A stretch of DNA of 64,000 nt from Leucophora obtusa (GCA_949987735.1 OX465297.1:93580815-93644814); one strand, 5' to 3'; positions 32,601-44,089 are shown, numbered from the stretch's first letter. Notes: a model not told the origin generated them from the letters alone. Made by a program: numbers and translations.

Positions 32601-32906
32601 TGTTACCGCCGCCACTGCCTATTTTCTTTTGTTTTCTCTTATATTTTGTTTACATATTTACATACGTACATATGCATACTTGTTTACCGTATTAATTTTA
32701 TATTAACTTTACATATTGCTCTATTAGTTACATTGCTGAATAACGGTAGTACAAAAATTTTGTAAATCATTTATAAGGAGAAAATATTAAAACATTGAGT
32801 TCAGTTCATATTTTAAAGGCAGCAAACAAATTGTTTTAAAGTGTCACCGAATAAACGGATAATTGAACACTAACGAAAACTTGTTTTTCTTTAAATGAAC
32901 TCAACA
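32601..32906 (+). repeat. 3' LTR of the BEL/Pao element
   Basis: Matches the 5' LTR base for base in my comparison and is followed directly by the second GGATG duplication copy. Confidence 0.95.
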
Positions 32907-32910
32907 GGAT

Positions 32911-33035
32911 GTAAACGTAACGTGGCGTATCTCCGTATAGAAAATCTAATAAGTAAAAAGGCTATAGCTGACAGTTTATTTCTTATTTACTCCTTATCTT
33001 AGATTGAATCAGCTGATTCGTCACGTTACGTTTAC
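32911..33035. mobile_element. ~125-bp MITE next to the BEL insertion
   Basis: Ends GTAAACGTAACGTG and its exact reverse complement CACGTTACGTTTAC. The BEL target duplication overlaps its left border, so the retrotransposon inserted at its edge. No target duplication of its own could be resolved. Confidence 0.6.
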
Positions 33036-34647
33036 GTTCGAGTAACGAAGCCTTTAGGCTTGTGTTCACAAAAATGTTTTGAATTTTATTAGTTTAATAA
33101 AACAAATTAACATGCAAAGCAACAACAAAATCCTTTAATTAGCCTCTAATAAGACAAAAAGTTTTTGTGAATAAGCATGTTAGTTTTTAATTAAAATATT
33201 ATTCGTTATTTACAAATAAAAAAGAAGAAATTTCTTCTTAAGCGATATATAACATGCAAAGACACCGCTAACAAGAGTTGTAAAAGTATTGAGTATTTGG
33301 GTATAGAGTACTCAATACCGACTATTTTTTCGAGTACTCAATAGTTAAAAGTATCAAGTCAATACTTTTAAGCGGGGAATACACTAAGCAACATTCGTGA
33401 AAGAATGGCCATTTTTTTACGAATGTTGATTTTTGTATGTTACACACAAAAAAATAGAAACTAATTTCAATAATGAAAACCGCCTATTCAATAAATTTTA
33501 TCGTTGAAATTACACCAATCACGAAAATTGTTCATTTAATTAAAAATTTGTAGCTCTTTACTTGAATAAATTTTCAATAAAATAGTGATACATTTCATTT
33601 GGATTTTTATTGGTTTTTTATGAGTTTGATTAAAAATTAATCCATTGGATTAAAAATTTATCAATATTGTACACCTTCTTAATAACACATTATATGCATT
33701 TGATTAAAAATTAATCCATTGAATTAAAAATTGATTAATATTGTATAACTTCTAAATAAGACTCTAATCAGCTGGATAAAGTGGTAGTTGCCATGCCATC
33801 TATAAAAAAATATATCTCTTTATTTTTAGCTTGAATTTCATTAAAATAAAACCTGCATGCAATTTTTATTCAGTTGATAGATTTATTTATACTTATGTGA
33901 AAAATTCTTTCGCAGAAATTAGTTTTCTTCTTTTTTCTGAAGCATAAGGACTCTGTGAAAATTTTTTTTGAAAACTAAATAAAATATATTTTATTTTAGG
34001 GTTATATAGTCGCAACAAAAAGTCGACTTTTCGACTTTTTGACTTTTTTCAAATTTTGAAAAGTCGACTTTTCGACTTTCCGATTTTTTATAGGTAAAAG
34101 TCGATTAATCAACTTTTGACTTTTTTCAAATTTTGAAAAGTCGACTTTTCAACTTTCCGACTTTTTATAGGTAAAAGTCGATTAATCGACTTTTTATATG
34201 AAAATTTCTAAATAGCAAAAAATCATATTTTTTTAGCTTATTTGGGGGTCAGTTAACTAGATTCGAAACGTAGAATTGCACCTTGTTGATAATGAGCATA
34301 AATTCGACTTTTATGCATATAAAATAAATTTTTCCTTGTTTTTTATCATCGCACAGTGTTTTTAAACATAAAATGTAGCACAAAACTTATATACATTAAG
34401 GCTTATTTTATTCTTATAAATTAACCCTTAAATGCATGGTGTAGCCATATGGCAACATAATAATAAAAAACCCCACTTGATGCACAAAACTGCATTTTTG
34501 GGCTTTGGAGCCCCTTCTATAGACAATGTTCTTTTAGTTTTTTGAGCATCACCTTGGTATTTTAAACTAGCAGAGTTAAACTTTTAATTGTCCAGTTAAT
34601 CTTTTAACTGATAAAAAAAAGCATGTTTAAACGATGTAGGTTAAAAG

Positions 34648-35406
34648 TAGAGTTAGCTAAAAACCGAAAAATTTGGAAACCGCGGTTTCGGTTTTTCAAA
34701 ATTATAAAAACCGCGGTTTCGGTTTTTTCGGTTTTCTTGTGATATTAATAGAATTGTTTTAAAATAATTAAATATAACAATATTCTAACTAAATAGTTTA
34801 CTACGTCCAAGATATCTTTTAAAATTCGATTGAATTTCTCACTCGCATATTTAAAGGCAATAACGCCATTTCGAAACCTTTCCGGGAGAAGAAATAAACG
34901 CGGAAACCAAATTATATTTTTTTCTTTTTTCGGCAACTAAAGCTGTATTTTAAAGAGTTTAAATTTTAGCAATTTGTTTAAAACAATATAAAGTTAAAAT
35001 TTTATAAATTTCGCGGAATACGCAATAAGGCTTTTTGAAAAATACGCGGTGAAAATCGTAACTGAATATCTAAAACAATATCTCTTAAACCATTTGACTT
35101 TTTGGTGCATTTTTTTTTCTAAAATTATAAGCCTCAGTTTATGTTATCCGAAATAACAAAAACAAAAAATTCTTTAAAGCAATTTTTAATTCAGAAAATG
35201 TTTATTACAATTAAATACAAAATTTTGTAAAATAGGAGCTGAGCCTTTTCGAAATTTAAAATTCAATAATATGCAATTTAATTAATTATTTTAATTGGTT
35301 AAAGTATTTGTTAAAAACCGACTTATTTTTGTCGGTTTTCGGTTTCGGTTTTGAGGCTTGGAAAACCGCGGTTTCGGTTTCGATTAAAACCGAACAGCAA
35401 ACTCTA
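34648..35406. mobile_element. hAT-type MITE, TSD GTTAAAAG
   Basis: Ends TAGAGTTAGCTAAAAACCG and, inverted, TAGAGTTTGCTGTTCGGTTT, with exact 8-bp duplications (34640-34647 and 35407-35414). Subterminal AACCGCGGTTTCGGTTTT repeats on both sides. The 63-codon minus ORF inside is not convincing. Confidence 0.85.
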
Positions 35407-37107
35407 GTTAAAAGGTTGGATTAATTGTTAAAAGGTTAAAAAAATTGGGGAGCTATATTTTACACACCTGTGAAAACTTAAAATTAAGTTCAAAAATTTT
35501 CACGCTTTCAACAAATGCTGAGCGTAGATTGCATATACCGGCGTAGTTAGACCATTTTTCTAGGGGGCTATAGCCTTTTAAATTTTTGGTTCCTCTGTTT
35601 TCATTATGATCATCAGTGCTATCGGCAGATACCTATTCTGACAAGTTATGCTTTAAGCTTTACCCAATAAGCGCTACAAAAATTTAAGTGAAATCAAAGT
35701 CAAGGCTTACATTTTGTTCAAATTTCACTTTGATTTTATGACTTAAGCCCAAATTAGTTTGGAAGTGTCGTAAAAAAAAGTAACGTATCATTCTCATAAT
35801 GAATAAAAAGAGTATAAAAAATAAAAATATTGTATTTTTTATCCTTTTCTTGTGCATAGATTTAAATGTCAAGTAATAAAATATAAAATTTCTATTTTCA
35901 ACAGAACTTTTTTACGATTTTACTTGACAACAGTTTCAATGCATAGAAAAAAGATAAAAAAATATTTCTATATTATTTTAACACATTGAATTGATTACAG
36001 ATACGTTTTTTTACTTTACGATTAGACTAATGAAGCCTTTACTCCAGCAATACTAATACACTGATAGAAATAAATCTGTGCAAATAGCAGATAAAATGGA
36101 AAAAATGGCCCTGCAGAAAAAACTGCAGAATCTGTTTAGTAAATTTTAGTTAGATAAAACAGAAAAAATAAAACTCTAAAGTCTACAAAATTTCAGCTGT
36201 ATTTGGGTTATATTTTAGTTTGTTTTAAATGACAACTACCCTCCTCATATTAGCAAAACAATTATCTCAATATTAGTAGACAAAACACAATAAAAAAACT
36301 GTTATTTCTATAAACTTTTTGTTAAAAGTTAAACTTAGTTAAATACCAATAATATTCTATCCTGCTGAAATTAACAAAAAGTTTTGTTGAAAAATTGTTA
36401 ATTAAGACCTGCTAACTTATCCCAAAATAAACTGAGTTTAGTGTTTAACCATAGTTTTGAATCTCAAATTTATATGACTATCTGGGGTTAACTTTTAACC
36501 AAAGAGGATTTAAAGGAAAGAGTTTTCGTCCGAAGAAATTATTTTAACTCGTGCTCAATTATTTGTATGGATGCTCTGGTCTGTTAATTTCAGTGAAGAA
36601 TGAGAAAAACAAAAAAAAAGTGAAAAAGTTAATATTTTTTTTGCGATTAATGATTAATAAGGAAATAATAATTAATAATTAATTAATTTAAATACATTTT
36701 TTTGCTTTTAACTTTTATTTTTTTGTTGTAAAAACGATTTTATTATTTTTTTGTTTTCCCGAATTCCTTCATTTTATCTCATTCGCAGTTAATTTTCTTC
36801 ATATTCCTTCTGTTTTTCCTCTGCTTCTTGCGTGAAATTTTTTGGCTCATAAAGAATTTTTAAAAGCAGCTGATGGAAAACCCCTGGTTTAACCATGGTT
36901 ACATTGGAAAAAAAGTTACTTGCCCTAAGTATAATTCAAAAAGTCTAAATTCATTGAAATCAGCCGACAATTTAAGAAGCCAAAGGTTCCGAAGGCTTGT
37001 TTACACTCGAGGTGGTCTACTTTGCACGCTGGTGCTAAATAAATGCCCTATTAACAAAACAGGGTGACTACATATTTTTCCAAAAGCCTTATTCCTAATC
37101 TACACTA

Positions 37108-37265
37108 TGTGACCTTCTCCGAGAAAAGGGACCTAGTGTGTCAAAAAACGGGTTTCGATAAAAATGAGAAAAACTTTAAAATTTTATTTTTATTTTAACT
37201 TTAAATGCGTTCTTCTCAAAACTTCATTTTCACGCACTGGATCCCTTTTCTCGGAGAAGGTCACA
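37108..37265. mobile_element. 158-bp palindromic TA-flanked MITE
   Basis: Ends TGTGACCTTCTCCGAGAAAA and the exact reverse complement, flanked by TA at 37106-37107 and 37266-37267. No ORF. Confidence 0.8.
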
Positions 37266-37645
37266 TATTATATAAACTTTGTCCAAAATCGGACGATTAG
37301 GTTAAAAGTTGTGTATGTATTACCACTTCTCTCAGTTTAAAACAAAATTTACTTCTTAGCCATATGGTAATAAGTAAATAAGTCGAAAAGTCGAAAACAA
37401 AAGTCGACTTTTCGGCTTTTGCATCACAAGTCGACTTTCAAAAAGTCGAAAATTTTCGCAAAAAGTCGATTAATCGATTAGTCGAAAGTCGACTTATAGA
37501 ACCCTATTTTATTTAAGATAATTTTTAATTTATTTTTTGCAATTTTTTGTTTAAAAAATATAAAAATTTTTTAAACAAAATTTCAAAATTTACATTGTAT
37601 TATTTTACAATAATGTTCTAGAATAAATTAATATTTAGATCTAAT

Positions 37646-39259
37646 CAGTGTTACCATATATTTTTTTAGAAAAACTGTAAAAAAAACTGTTATAGAAAAA
37701 CTGTTTTTCGAAAAAATCTAAAAATCAGAAGAAATTCTGGGATCCCGGAGTATCCTGGGACTAGAATATTATCCCAGGGTCTCAATTTTCAAAATATCGA
37801 GACTTGAATAATTTATTTACGTTTGGCATTTATAGTAATCGACTTTTTGCACAGCCTTCTTATTAACCCCTGACTTAGGATAGAATACTTTACTGGTCAA
37901 TGTTGTACTTCAAAATATTCTTTATGGATTTGCATTTCACATAAAATTACCTTTCATGGCATTCAGTATTGTTATGTCAGGAATTGTTTGACGGTGTGTA
38001 AAAAACCCCTTAAAAAAATTACGGTTTTTGGAATTGTACTCGATCATAATTAAAAAAATTATAGTAAATTGTTTTCCAGAATTGCCAAATATTTATTAAA
38101 AAAATAATCAATTTCGGCCGTTTTTTATACGACATTGTTTTAAAATTTTTTTCAAAAAAATATGAATTTCTAAATTCTATCTTTCATTTAGAAATGATCT
38201 GAAAAGTTCGGCTAAGTCAGATATGGTTCAGCCAATTTTATTCCGTGCTAATTTTTGATGAAATTTGTTATAAAAATGTTTCGTTTCTCAAATAAGCATA
38301 TTTTGATACTGGCATTTTTAAATTTATTTATGTTTCGATTTGTACACTCAAAAAAAAAAGTCAGTAAAGTCAGCAAAATATGCTGCTGAGTCAGCAAATT
38401 TTTAGTCAGGAGCGTGCTTGCAAAAAAGTTGGTAATTTCAGCAATAGTAATCTTCAGCAAAAGTTTTGCTAACACTTAGTCGATTGCAAATGAAAAACAT
38501 CCTTGCTAAAATCACTAAACTTTTTGCTGAATATTAGTAGACTGAAAAAAACTCAAAAAACTTGTAGCGAAATTTTACTTTAGTTAATTTATCTGCTGAA
38601 AATTTAAATATAGAAATTGTGTAGAGTTGTTTTTCTTTTTAATCATTTCCGTTATGTGTACTACATCCAGACAAGCTGCGACATATACATTTGTTTATCT
38701 GGTTGTCGTCCACTCTATAATTGCGGTTATCAGCACAATTTTTGTAGCAAAATAAATTAGTAAAACATTAGTTCAAAATTAGTTTAGTGCTTAAAAAATA
38801 TAACTAAAACTTTTGCTGAAAACGGAATTTCAGCAAAAAAAAATTGCTGAAAACTAGTAAACTTGATATACAAGACGTTTTAATAATTTTTCTACTAACT
38901 TATTTTTTTGAGTGTACCTAATTTTTTAGAATATGAAAGTTTTATTGTAAGTTTTCACTTTCTAAGTTTATAAATGGCTTATAAAACAAATATTTTATAT
39001 AAAATTCATTTTATAAACGCTTTATAAGGTTTTCTAATAAACAATTATGCATAAGCACTTTTAAATTTTAATTTTTAAATTTTAGTTAAAAAAATAAAAA
39101 AAATTGTAAATGAAACAAATGTTCCGATTTAATAAGAAAAAACTGCAAAAATGTCCATAAATAAAAAAAAACTGTTTTTTATATGAAAAAACTGGAAAAC
39201 TGTTAGGCATCCCAAAAAAACTGTAAAAAACAGTTAAAACTGGCTATATGGCAACACTG
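37646..39259. mobile_element. hAT-type element, TSD GATCTAAT
   Basis: Ends CAGTGTTACCATATA and, inverted, CAGTGTTGCCATATA; exact 8-bp duplications at 37638-37645 and 39260-39267. It contains the TA-flanked MITE 38345-38914 and A-rich AAAAACTG subterminal repeats. No transposase. The CAGTGTTRCCA end is shared with 52608-53092. Confidence 0.88.
38345..38914. mobile_element. TA-flanked MITE (CACTCAAAAAA family), copy 2
   Basis: Close relative of 5355-5965 with the same CACTCAAAAAAAAAAG and TTTTTTTGAGTG ends; shorter by small internal deletions. TA at both borders (38343-38344 and 38915-38916). Confidence 0.82.
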
Positions 39260-39654
39260 GATCTAATATGACAAAATTAAAATATTTAACTAAATAAAAT
39301 AATAAACTTAACGAGAATTTTTAAAATTTTATAAAAAATAATTTAAAATATCAGTTAGGCCCCGTTCACATTATCACACAAGTGCTTATACTTTTCTTCA
39401 CACAAGTATGACAAAAAGTATGCTGAAATTGTCTAGTTGTCAAAAAAGTATAAAAGAAAATCTTTCCAGTGTTCAGACTGTTATCGACACACAACAAATA
39501 AATTAAAACAGTTATTTTTTTTTCTATTATTACTTTTTTTCACCATTGATTGTTTTTAATTTTGGTTTAAATTTATTTGTGAATAACACAACACTTGTGT
39601 TGAGACAAGTGGTAACTTTATCAAATATTTCCATTTTGACATGTGTGTAACGAA

Positions 39655-41247
39655 TAGGGTTTGGGATTTCCCGGACTTTTTTATTTCCCGGGAAACGGGA
39701 ATGAAAAAATTTGATTCCCGGGATTCCCGGGAATCCCGGTAAATATTTTTAAACGAAATTGTTAATGAAAACCACCTATATAGGTAATTTTTGTTAAAAA
39801 AAAACACTATTTCAGTACAAATTCAGTCTGTGTAGTGAGAATTCAAAGTAAAAAATATCAGAATGTTGAACATTTGATTTCACATAAGTTACTCGCAGCA
39901 CTGCCAAATGAATTGCATGATTCCAGCAGAAAGCACCTACTACTGGACTGTCGGAAACAAACCGTTTCATCACACTTGGCCCATTAGATATGATGGCCAC
40001 AATGTTATTTTCCAAAGACAAATAAAACTCTTCTAGTCTTATTTCTACAATTCTTCTTATTTCATCAGTATTACATCTTCCTGATATATAAAATGAATTA
40101 TTTCCGTTTATACATATGTTCAAATATCTCTTTTGTGATATTCTTGTCCATTCATCTAAGATTATAGTAAATCTCCTATCGTTAGAAATATTGCTCGATA
40201 TTTCTATTATCATGATATCTTTTACATGATTGTAGTAATTTAATATAATGTTCTTTACATCGGTTTCTTTTTTTGCAATGCCAGGTATTTATTATAAAAA
40301 CTTTTTCGAATAAACGAAGATCTAGTAGTTATGGTGCGGATTGACTGGGGCTAATTTGGATACCATTTCAGGAAATGTTTGCCCTACCATAAAACCTTTA
40401 ATGCCTATTCAACTTACACTTTTTTCTTCGGGTACTTTGCTAATTTTAGCTGAAACGTTATTCTTGTTGTTGTTTTCTTCAAGAGAAGTTGCATGACCAC
40501 CAATTTTTTTTTTTTTTTTGTGAACCAAATTTAGATGTCGGATAACCAAATTTAGATACCACCGTTAACCATTAGTATTTTCTTTTCATATTTATTAATG
40601 AAAACGTTACTTATAAAATTATTGACCCTTAATATAAAGGAGTATTTTAAATTTAAAGTCGACTTTATTTTTAATTAAACGGTTTTGTTCATTTTGTGTA
40701 TGAAAACCTTACAAAAATATTTATATTTTCAAATATTTTGATTGGTTAAAAATAAATTAACCAATCAGAATGCTCCAAAAATAAACCAAGTCAAGGTATA
40801 CTGCCACCCAATATTTTAACTAAAGTCGACTTTACCTAAATTATACATTTGAAAAATTTAGATAGTAAGGGCGATTATTTGTAAGAAACAAAGCTATTTT
40901 TTCATATTTCTTTTAAACATTTTACCAAGTTTTTAGGTTTTACTACTTAAATTTTGAATAAGTTATGCGAAAAATCTTTATTAGTTGAAATGCTCCTAAT
41001 TACTTGGCAAAGATTTTATTTCTGTGTCAAATAAATGTATTCCCTTTTAAAAGATTTTAACAATGACATTTTTGTTTTGGTATTTAAAATGTTTTTTATG
41101 ACTAAAATTTAAAAATCCTATTCGAAACAAAAACAATTTAATATTTTTAAAATTTCCCGTTTTCCCGGGAAAAATATATTATTTTCCCGGGAATTCCCGG
41201 CAAACTTTTTCCGGGATTTCCCGGGAATTCCCGAACCCCAAACCCTA
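39655..41247 (-). mobile_element. hAT element with decayed transposase, TSD GTAACGAA
   Basis: Ends TAGGGTTTGGGATTTCCCGG and, inverted, TAGGGTTTGGGGTTCGGG, followed by clusters of TTCCCGGGAA on both sides; exact 8-bp duplications GTAACGAA at 39647-39654 and 41248-41255. A transposase fragment on the minus strand is the only coding remnant. Here TIR, target duplication and protein all point to hAT, which supports the hAT assignment of the other elements. Confidence 0.88.
39812..40213 (-). pseudogene. hAT transposase fragment
   Basis: A 133-codon open frame resembles the RNase H-like catalytic core of hAT transposases: FTIILDEWT, KRYLNI and IVAIISNGPSVM, then CWNHAIHLAV (family form close to C..HAIHLAV). 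The Ser-Asp-Gly of the second acidic motif is Ser-Asn-Gly here, so a catalytic Asp is probably lost. Full hAT transposases have 500-700 residues; the BED finger region and the C-terminal dimerisation domain are absent. This is a relic inside 39655-41247. Confidence 0.75.
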
Positions 41248-41983
41248 GTAACGAACTGTGTTCACACTATTATACATTTGCTTTATACAACACATTTCTT
41301 TACTAATACATAAACATTTATAAAAACAACTCCATAAGTAAAACAAACGAAAAACAACAACAATATACTGATGTTTTTTTCTTGTTTTATGAAATGATTT
41401 TGAGCGATAGAATAAAAAAAATGTCAAGCAAATTGCAGTATTTGACAATTATTTAATCTATTGGATTAATTTTTAATTGACACCATTTGAAATAATCTAA
41501 CAAATCGTTTTAATTGAAAAAAGTTGAACAATATTTTTTTGTGTTAATGTTCATGTTGACATTCATGCAATTCGTGTTTACAAAATTTTTTGATATTTTT
41601 TGATACTCAATGTTCCTTAATGTATTCGCCGCTTTAGACTTTTTTTTTCCTTGTTTTTGAACTATTGCGAAAAAATTTGTCAAACTCCATCTAACAAAAG
41701 TTGGAGAAGTTGTGGGGAAATTTTTTGCATCAATTTAATAGACAGCGCCATTTGAAAATGTAGCGAAAAAGTGACATTTGTCTCTGTTATGGTTGTAGCT
41801 TTCAACTGTCTGTAAAAATGGTCAATTTTAAGTCTTTTTTTCACAGTTTTTAGGCATTAAACTAAATGTTTTTGCTTTTGTGAAGAAATTACAGGGCTGT
41901 AAGCATAATTTGCTAAAGAAAAACCTATGAAAATGTAAATGTTTTTTGGTATGAAAAAAACCAACCCTATATTAGTATGAATA

Positions 41984-42293
41984 CACGCAAAAAATAAAAA
42001 GTGGATAATTGCCGAAGTACTTCGGTAAAATACAACTTCAAAAATTTTCTGATAAGTTACACAATTCTTTAATTAAAATATAATATTTTCTAAGACAATT
42101 TATAAAAGAAAAAACTTAGGTAACCTAACATATTTGAAGTGCGTGAAAATGGAATAGGTCAAAAACTAAGGCAAGTTGACAAAAACAAAAAATTGATAAA
42201 TCTACATGTATTTTTTTACTAACGTACAAAATATACTTTTGAAGTTGTATTTTACCTAAGTACTTCGATAATTATACACTTATTTTTTCCGTG
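41984..42293. mobile_element. 310-bp MITE with ~60-bp TIRs
   Basis: The left arm starts CACGCAAAAAATAAAAAGTG and continues through GAAGTACTTCGGTAAAATAC; the right arm is its reverse complement, ending TTTTTTCCGTG. TA at both borders. Confidence 0.82.
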
Positions 42294-42297
42294 TATA

Positions 42298-42588
42298 CAC
42301 AGAAAGAATTTACAAAATTCTAATTAAATTTTTAAACACCTTTCTCATACCAAATTTGTAAATACAAAACAAAACTTTTTCAAATTTGTAAATCCAAAAA
42401 AAAAAATTCTTTTTTTTTTGTAACTTTGAATTTTTATTTTTAAACAATTTTTATATGAAAGATAACAATTTACAAATGAATTACAAATATCTCAAACAAA
42501 AAAATTGTTGGAAATAAAATTTTAATTTAAAAGAAAATGTGATTCCTTCTACAAATTTCCATTGTTAGTGCCTACTGTTTTTTCTGTG
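42298..42588. mobile_element. 291-bp TA-flanked MITE (CACAGAAAG ends)
   Basis: Ends CACAGAAAGAATT and, inverted, CACAGAAAAAACAG, with TA on both sides. It begins only two bases after the TA border of the previous MITE, so the two sit back to back. Interior TTTACAAATTTG repeats. Confidence 0.7.
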
Positions 42589-42654
42589 TAGAAAGTACGG
42601 AGTAGTATCGATTATTTAAAAGTATCGATTTTTTACAACTCTACCTCTAACCAG

Positions 42655-42975
42655 CTCAACTAATACAGTGCACTAACACAATCAACGATTTTGCACGGTA
42701 ACATGGTGCGGAGTCATCCTGAAAGATAGCTTCACTAGAATGCATACGGGCATCCTCCTCCACAATAGGCACGACAAGTCCCGTTATGACTTCGCCATAT
42801 TTTTCTCCGTTCATAATTCCATCCACAAACAACAAAGGGCTCCGTACATAATAAGAAAAACATCCCCAGATCATTTGACTCCGAGGATGCTTGACCGTTC
42901 TAATTACACACGAGTCCTTAAATCTTTCTCCTGAAAAACGTCACACGTACATATCTATATAAAGTGGAACTGAAT
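42655..42975 (-). pseudogene. Tc1-like transposase fragment
   Basis: Minus-strand frame with the Tc1 signature: SGERFKD, TVKHPRSQ, MIWGCFSYY, IMNGEKY and FQDDSAPCYRAK, the last carrying the second catalytic Asp. An in-frame stop precedes the RFSGERF segment; further upstream only faint similarity continues. The HTH DNA-binding half and the third catalytic motif are missing here. It is dead and has no TIRs of its own nearby. Confidence 0.8.
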
Positions 42976-43144
42976 CGCTGCACTGAGAAAAATAGCTGAA
43001 GAATGGCAACAACAATTTTTTTTAAAGTAAAAAAGCCAAAATTTTCTTTTTTTTCAAATAAAAAGTAAATTTTTCTTTATTTCAGAGAGGTTAACACAGG
43101 AAATAAAAAAATATAACAATTCTTATAAAAAAAGAACTTTCTAA

Positions 43145-43808
43145 TATTTTTCTGTATTACAGTCATCGCAATGGTAGGATTCTTCTTTGGCATATTGCAG
43201 GCACGAAGATTTGCCACATGAACCACAGTAAAATCGAGTTTTGTGCTTACTTTTTGTTGTTGAATTACACTTGACGCATAGTGGACGGTAATTTTTGGAG
43301 AATGATGGAAAAGCAAATTGTTCCTCCTGAGGTTGGGCTTGTTCCGGATCAGATTGGGGTGTTTGTATCTGGGGAAAAATAATAGTCTATTTATAAAAAA
43401 TATATTTTCTAATAGGAAGAATAGAGCTTACATATGTAACATATTAAACTTAGCCATAGCATTTTTGATGTGTGGAAAACGCAGCACATGAGGATTAGAA
43501 ATTCATACTTCCATGTGTGAGATTACCAACTGCTTCGCCAATTCAACAAAAGTAAACGGCGACGATGGTCGGCTTGCTTCACAGTTACCATTTCCATCAC
43601 ACCGCTTTCTCCTTGATTCATCTCTCGGACATATTAGGGGAAAATTTGACTTTGTATCACATATCCACCAAATTTTTATACCATATTTAGCTGCTTTTGA
43701 GGGAATGTACTGGGTAAAGCATATACTCCCACGATAAGGAAATAGCTGTTCACCCACAGTCAAATTTGCACCTGGAGTATGTGACGACTCTAAGTTCGTA
43801 ATAAGCAA
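43145..43808 (-). pseudogene. piggyBac-family transposase fragment
   Basis: A minus-strand segment (43808-43503) has the conserved core LTVGEQLFPYRG, YIPSKAAKYGIKIWW and ELAKQLVISHME. Family members have Asp where this copy has Gly in TVGEQL, the first catalytic position. After an in-frame stop, the frame continues RFPHIKNAMAKF. A C-terminal Cys-rich domain follows (CVKCNSTTKSKHKTRFYCGS... CLQYAKEESYHCDDC). Between the last two lies a possible ~60-bp intron with GTAAGC donor and TTTTTCCCCAG acceptor. The N-terminal part and central Asp motifs are missing. Confidence 0.8.
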
Positions 43809-44089
43809 TTAATATTAATATTTACAGCAATTAATATTTCTTCCTTTTCACTGACACTGATACCTAGTTGGTCTATTCAGAACCATATAAATAAAAAATA
43901 TAAAAATACACACCAATTGAAAATCACTTTGTATGCAGAACGATTATTGATATATTTCTGTTATCTGTATTTGATTTTGATATGAAACACTCACAAACAA
44001 CGCAACATATTTATTTTGTACATGATCGTTCGTGATCGTGCATGCATAAATTAACAAATACATGTTTACAAACATAAAAAACACGTTGT

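Larger units (their letters stand above)
26724..32906 (+). mobile_element. Complete BEL/Pao LTR retrotransposon
   Basis: 6183 bp with two 306-bp LTRs that match at every position I compared, a 5-bp target duplication GGATG (26719-26723 and 32907-32911), a polypurine tract before the 3' LTR and one uninterrupted gag-pol ORF. LTRs open TGTTACC and close CAACA. No envelope-like ORF follows pol. Identical LTRs and an intact ORF indicate a recent, potentially active insertion. Replication is by reverse transcription in cytoplasmic particles, then integrase-mediated insertion (family knowledge). Confidence 0.95.
33997..37506. mobile_element. hAT-type element, TSD TTTTATTT
   Basis: Ends TAGGGTTATATAGTCG and, inverted, TAGGGTTCTATAAGTCG, with exact 8-bp duplications at 33989-33996 and 37507-37514. 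Subterminal regions are packed with AAAGTCGACTTTTCGACTT motifs on both sides. It carries a nested hAT (34648-35406), a palindromic MITE (37108-37265) and a truncated CACTGATAGAAA element at about 36060. No coding sequence recognised. Confidence 0.85.
33443..41544. mobile_element. TA-flanked CACACAAAAAAATA MITE, third level
   Basis: Left end CACACAAAAAAATA, right end TATTTTTTTGTGT, TA on each side. The paralogue at 51934-51945 reads GTATGTTAATGT across the junction with one TA, as expected before insertion. Interior ATTAAAAATTAATCCATT tracts resemble the MITEs at 1782 and 61688; most of the length is nested material. Confidence 0.65.
33371..41633. mobile_element. PIF-like TIR element, second level of the stack
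   Basis: Ends AGCGGGGAATACACTAAG and, inverted, AGCGGCGAATACATTAAG, flanked by TTA on both sides (33368-33370, 41634-41636). Its arms (ACGAATGTTGAT..., CGTGTTTACAAAATTTTTTG) recur without interruption at 51918-52020, giving an empty site for the next insertion inward. Confidence 0.65.
33273..42643. mobile_element. Outermost hAT element of a nested stack
   Basis: Ends AAGAGTTGTAAAA and, inverted, TAGAGTTGTAAAA; flanks CCGCTAAC (33265-33272) and CCTCTAAC (42644-42651), an 8-bp duplication with one mismatch. Most of its 9.4 kb is later insertions. No transposase of its own is seen; the residual core has GTATTGAGTAC/GTATCGA motifs. Confidence 0.65.

Noticed and set aside
26724..32906. Endogenous retrovirus
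   Set aside because: No envelope ORF follows pol; domain order, DUF1759/DUF1758-type Gag and protease and the 5-bp duplication are those of BEL/Pao retrotransposons.
43513..43737. Plus-strand 74-codon ORF
   Set aside because: Antisense to the recognisable piggyBac transposase frame.
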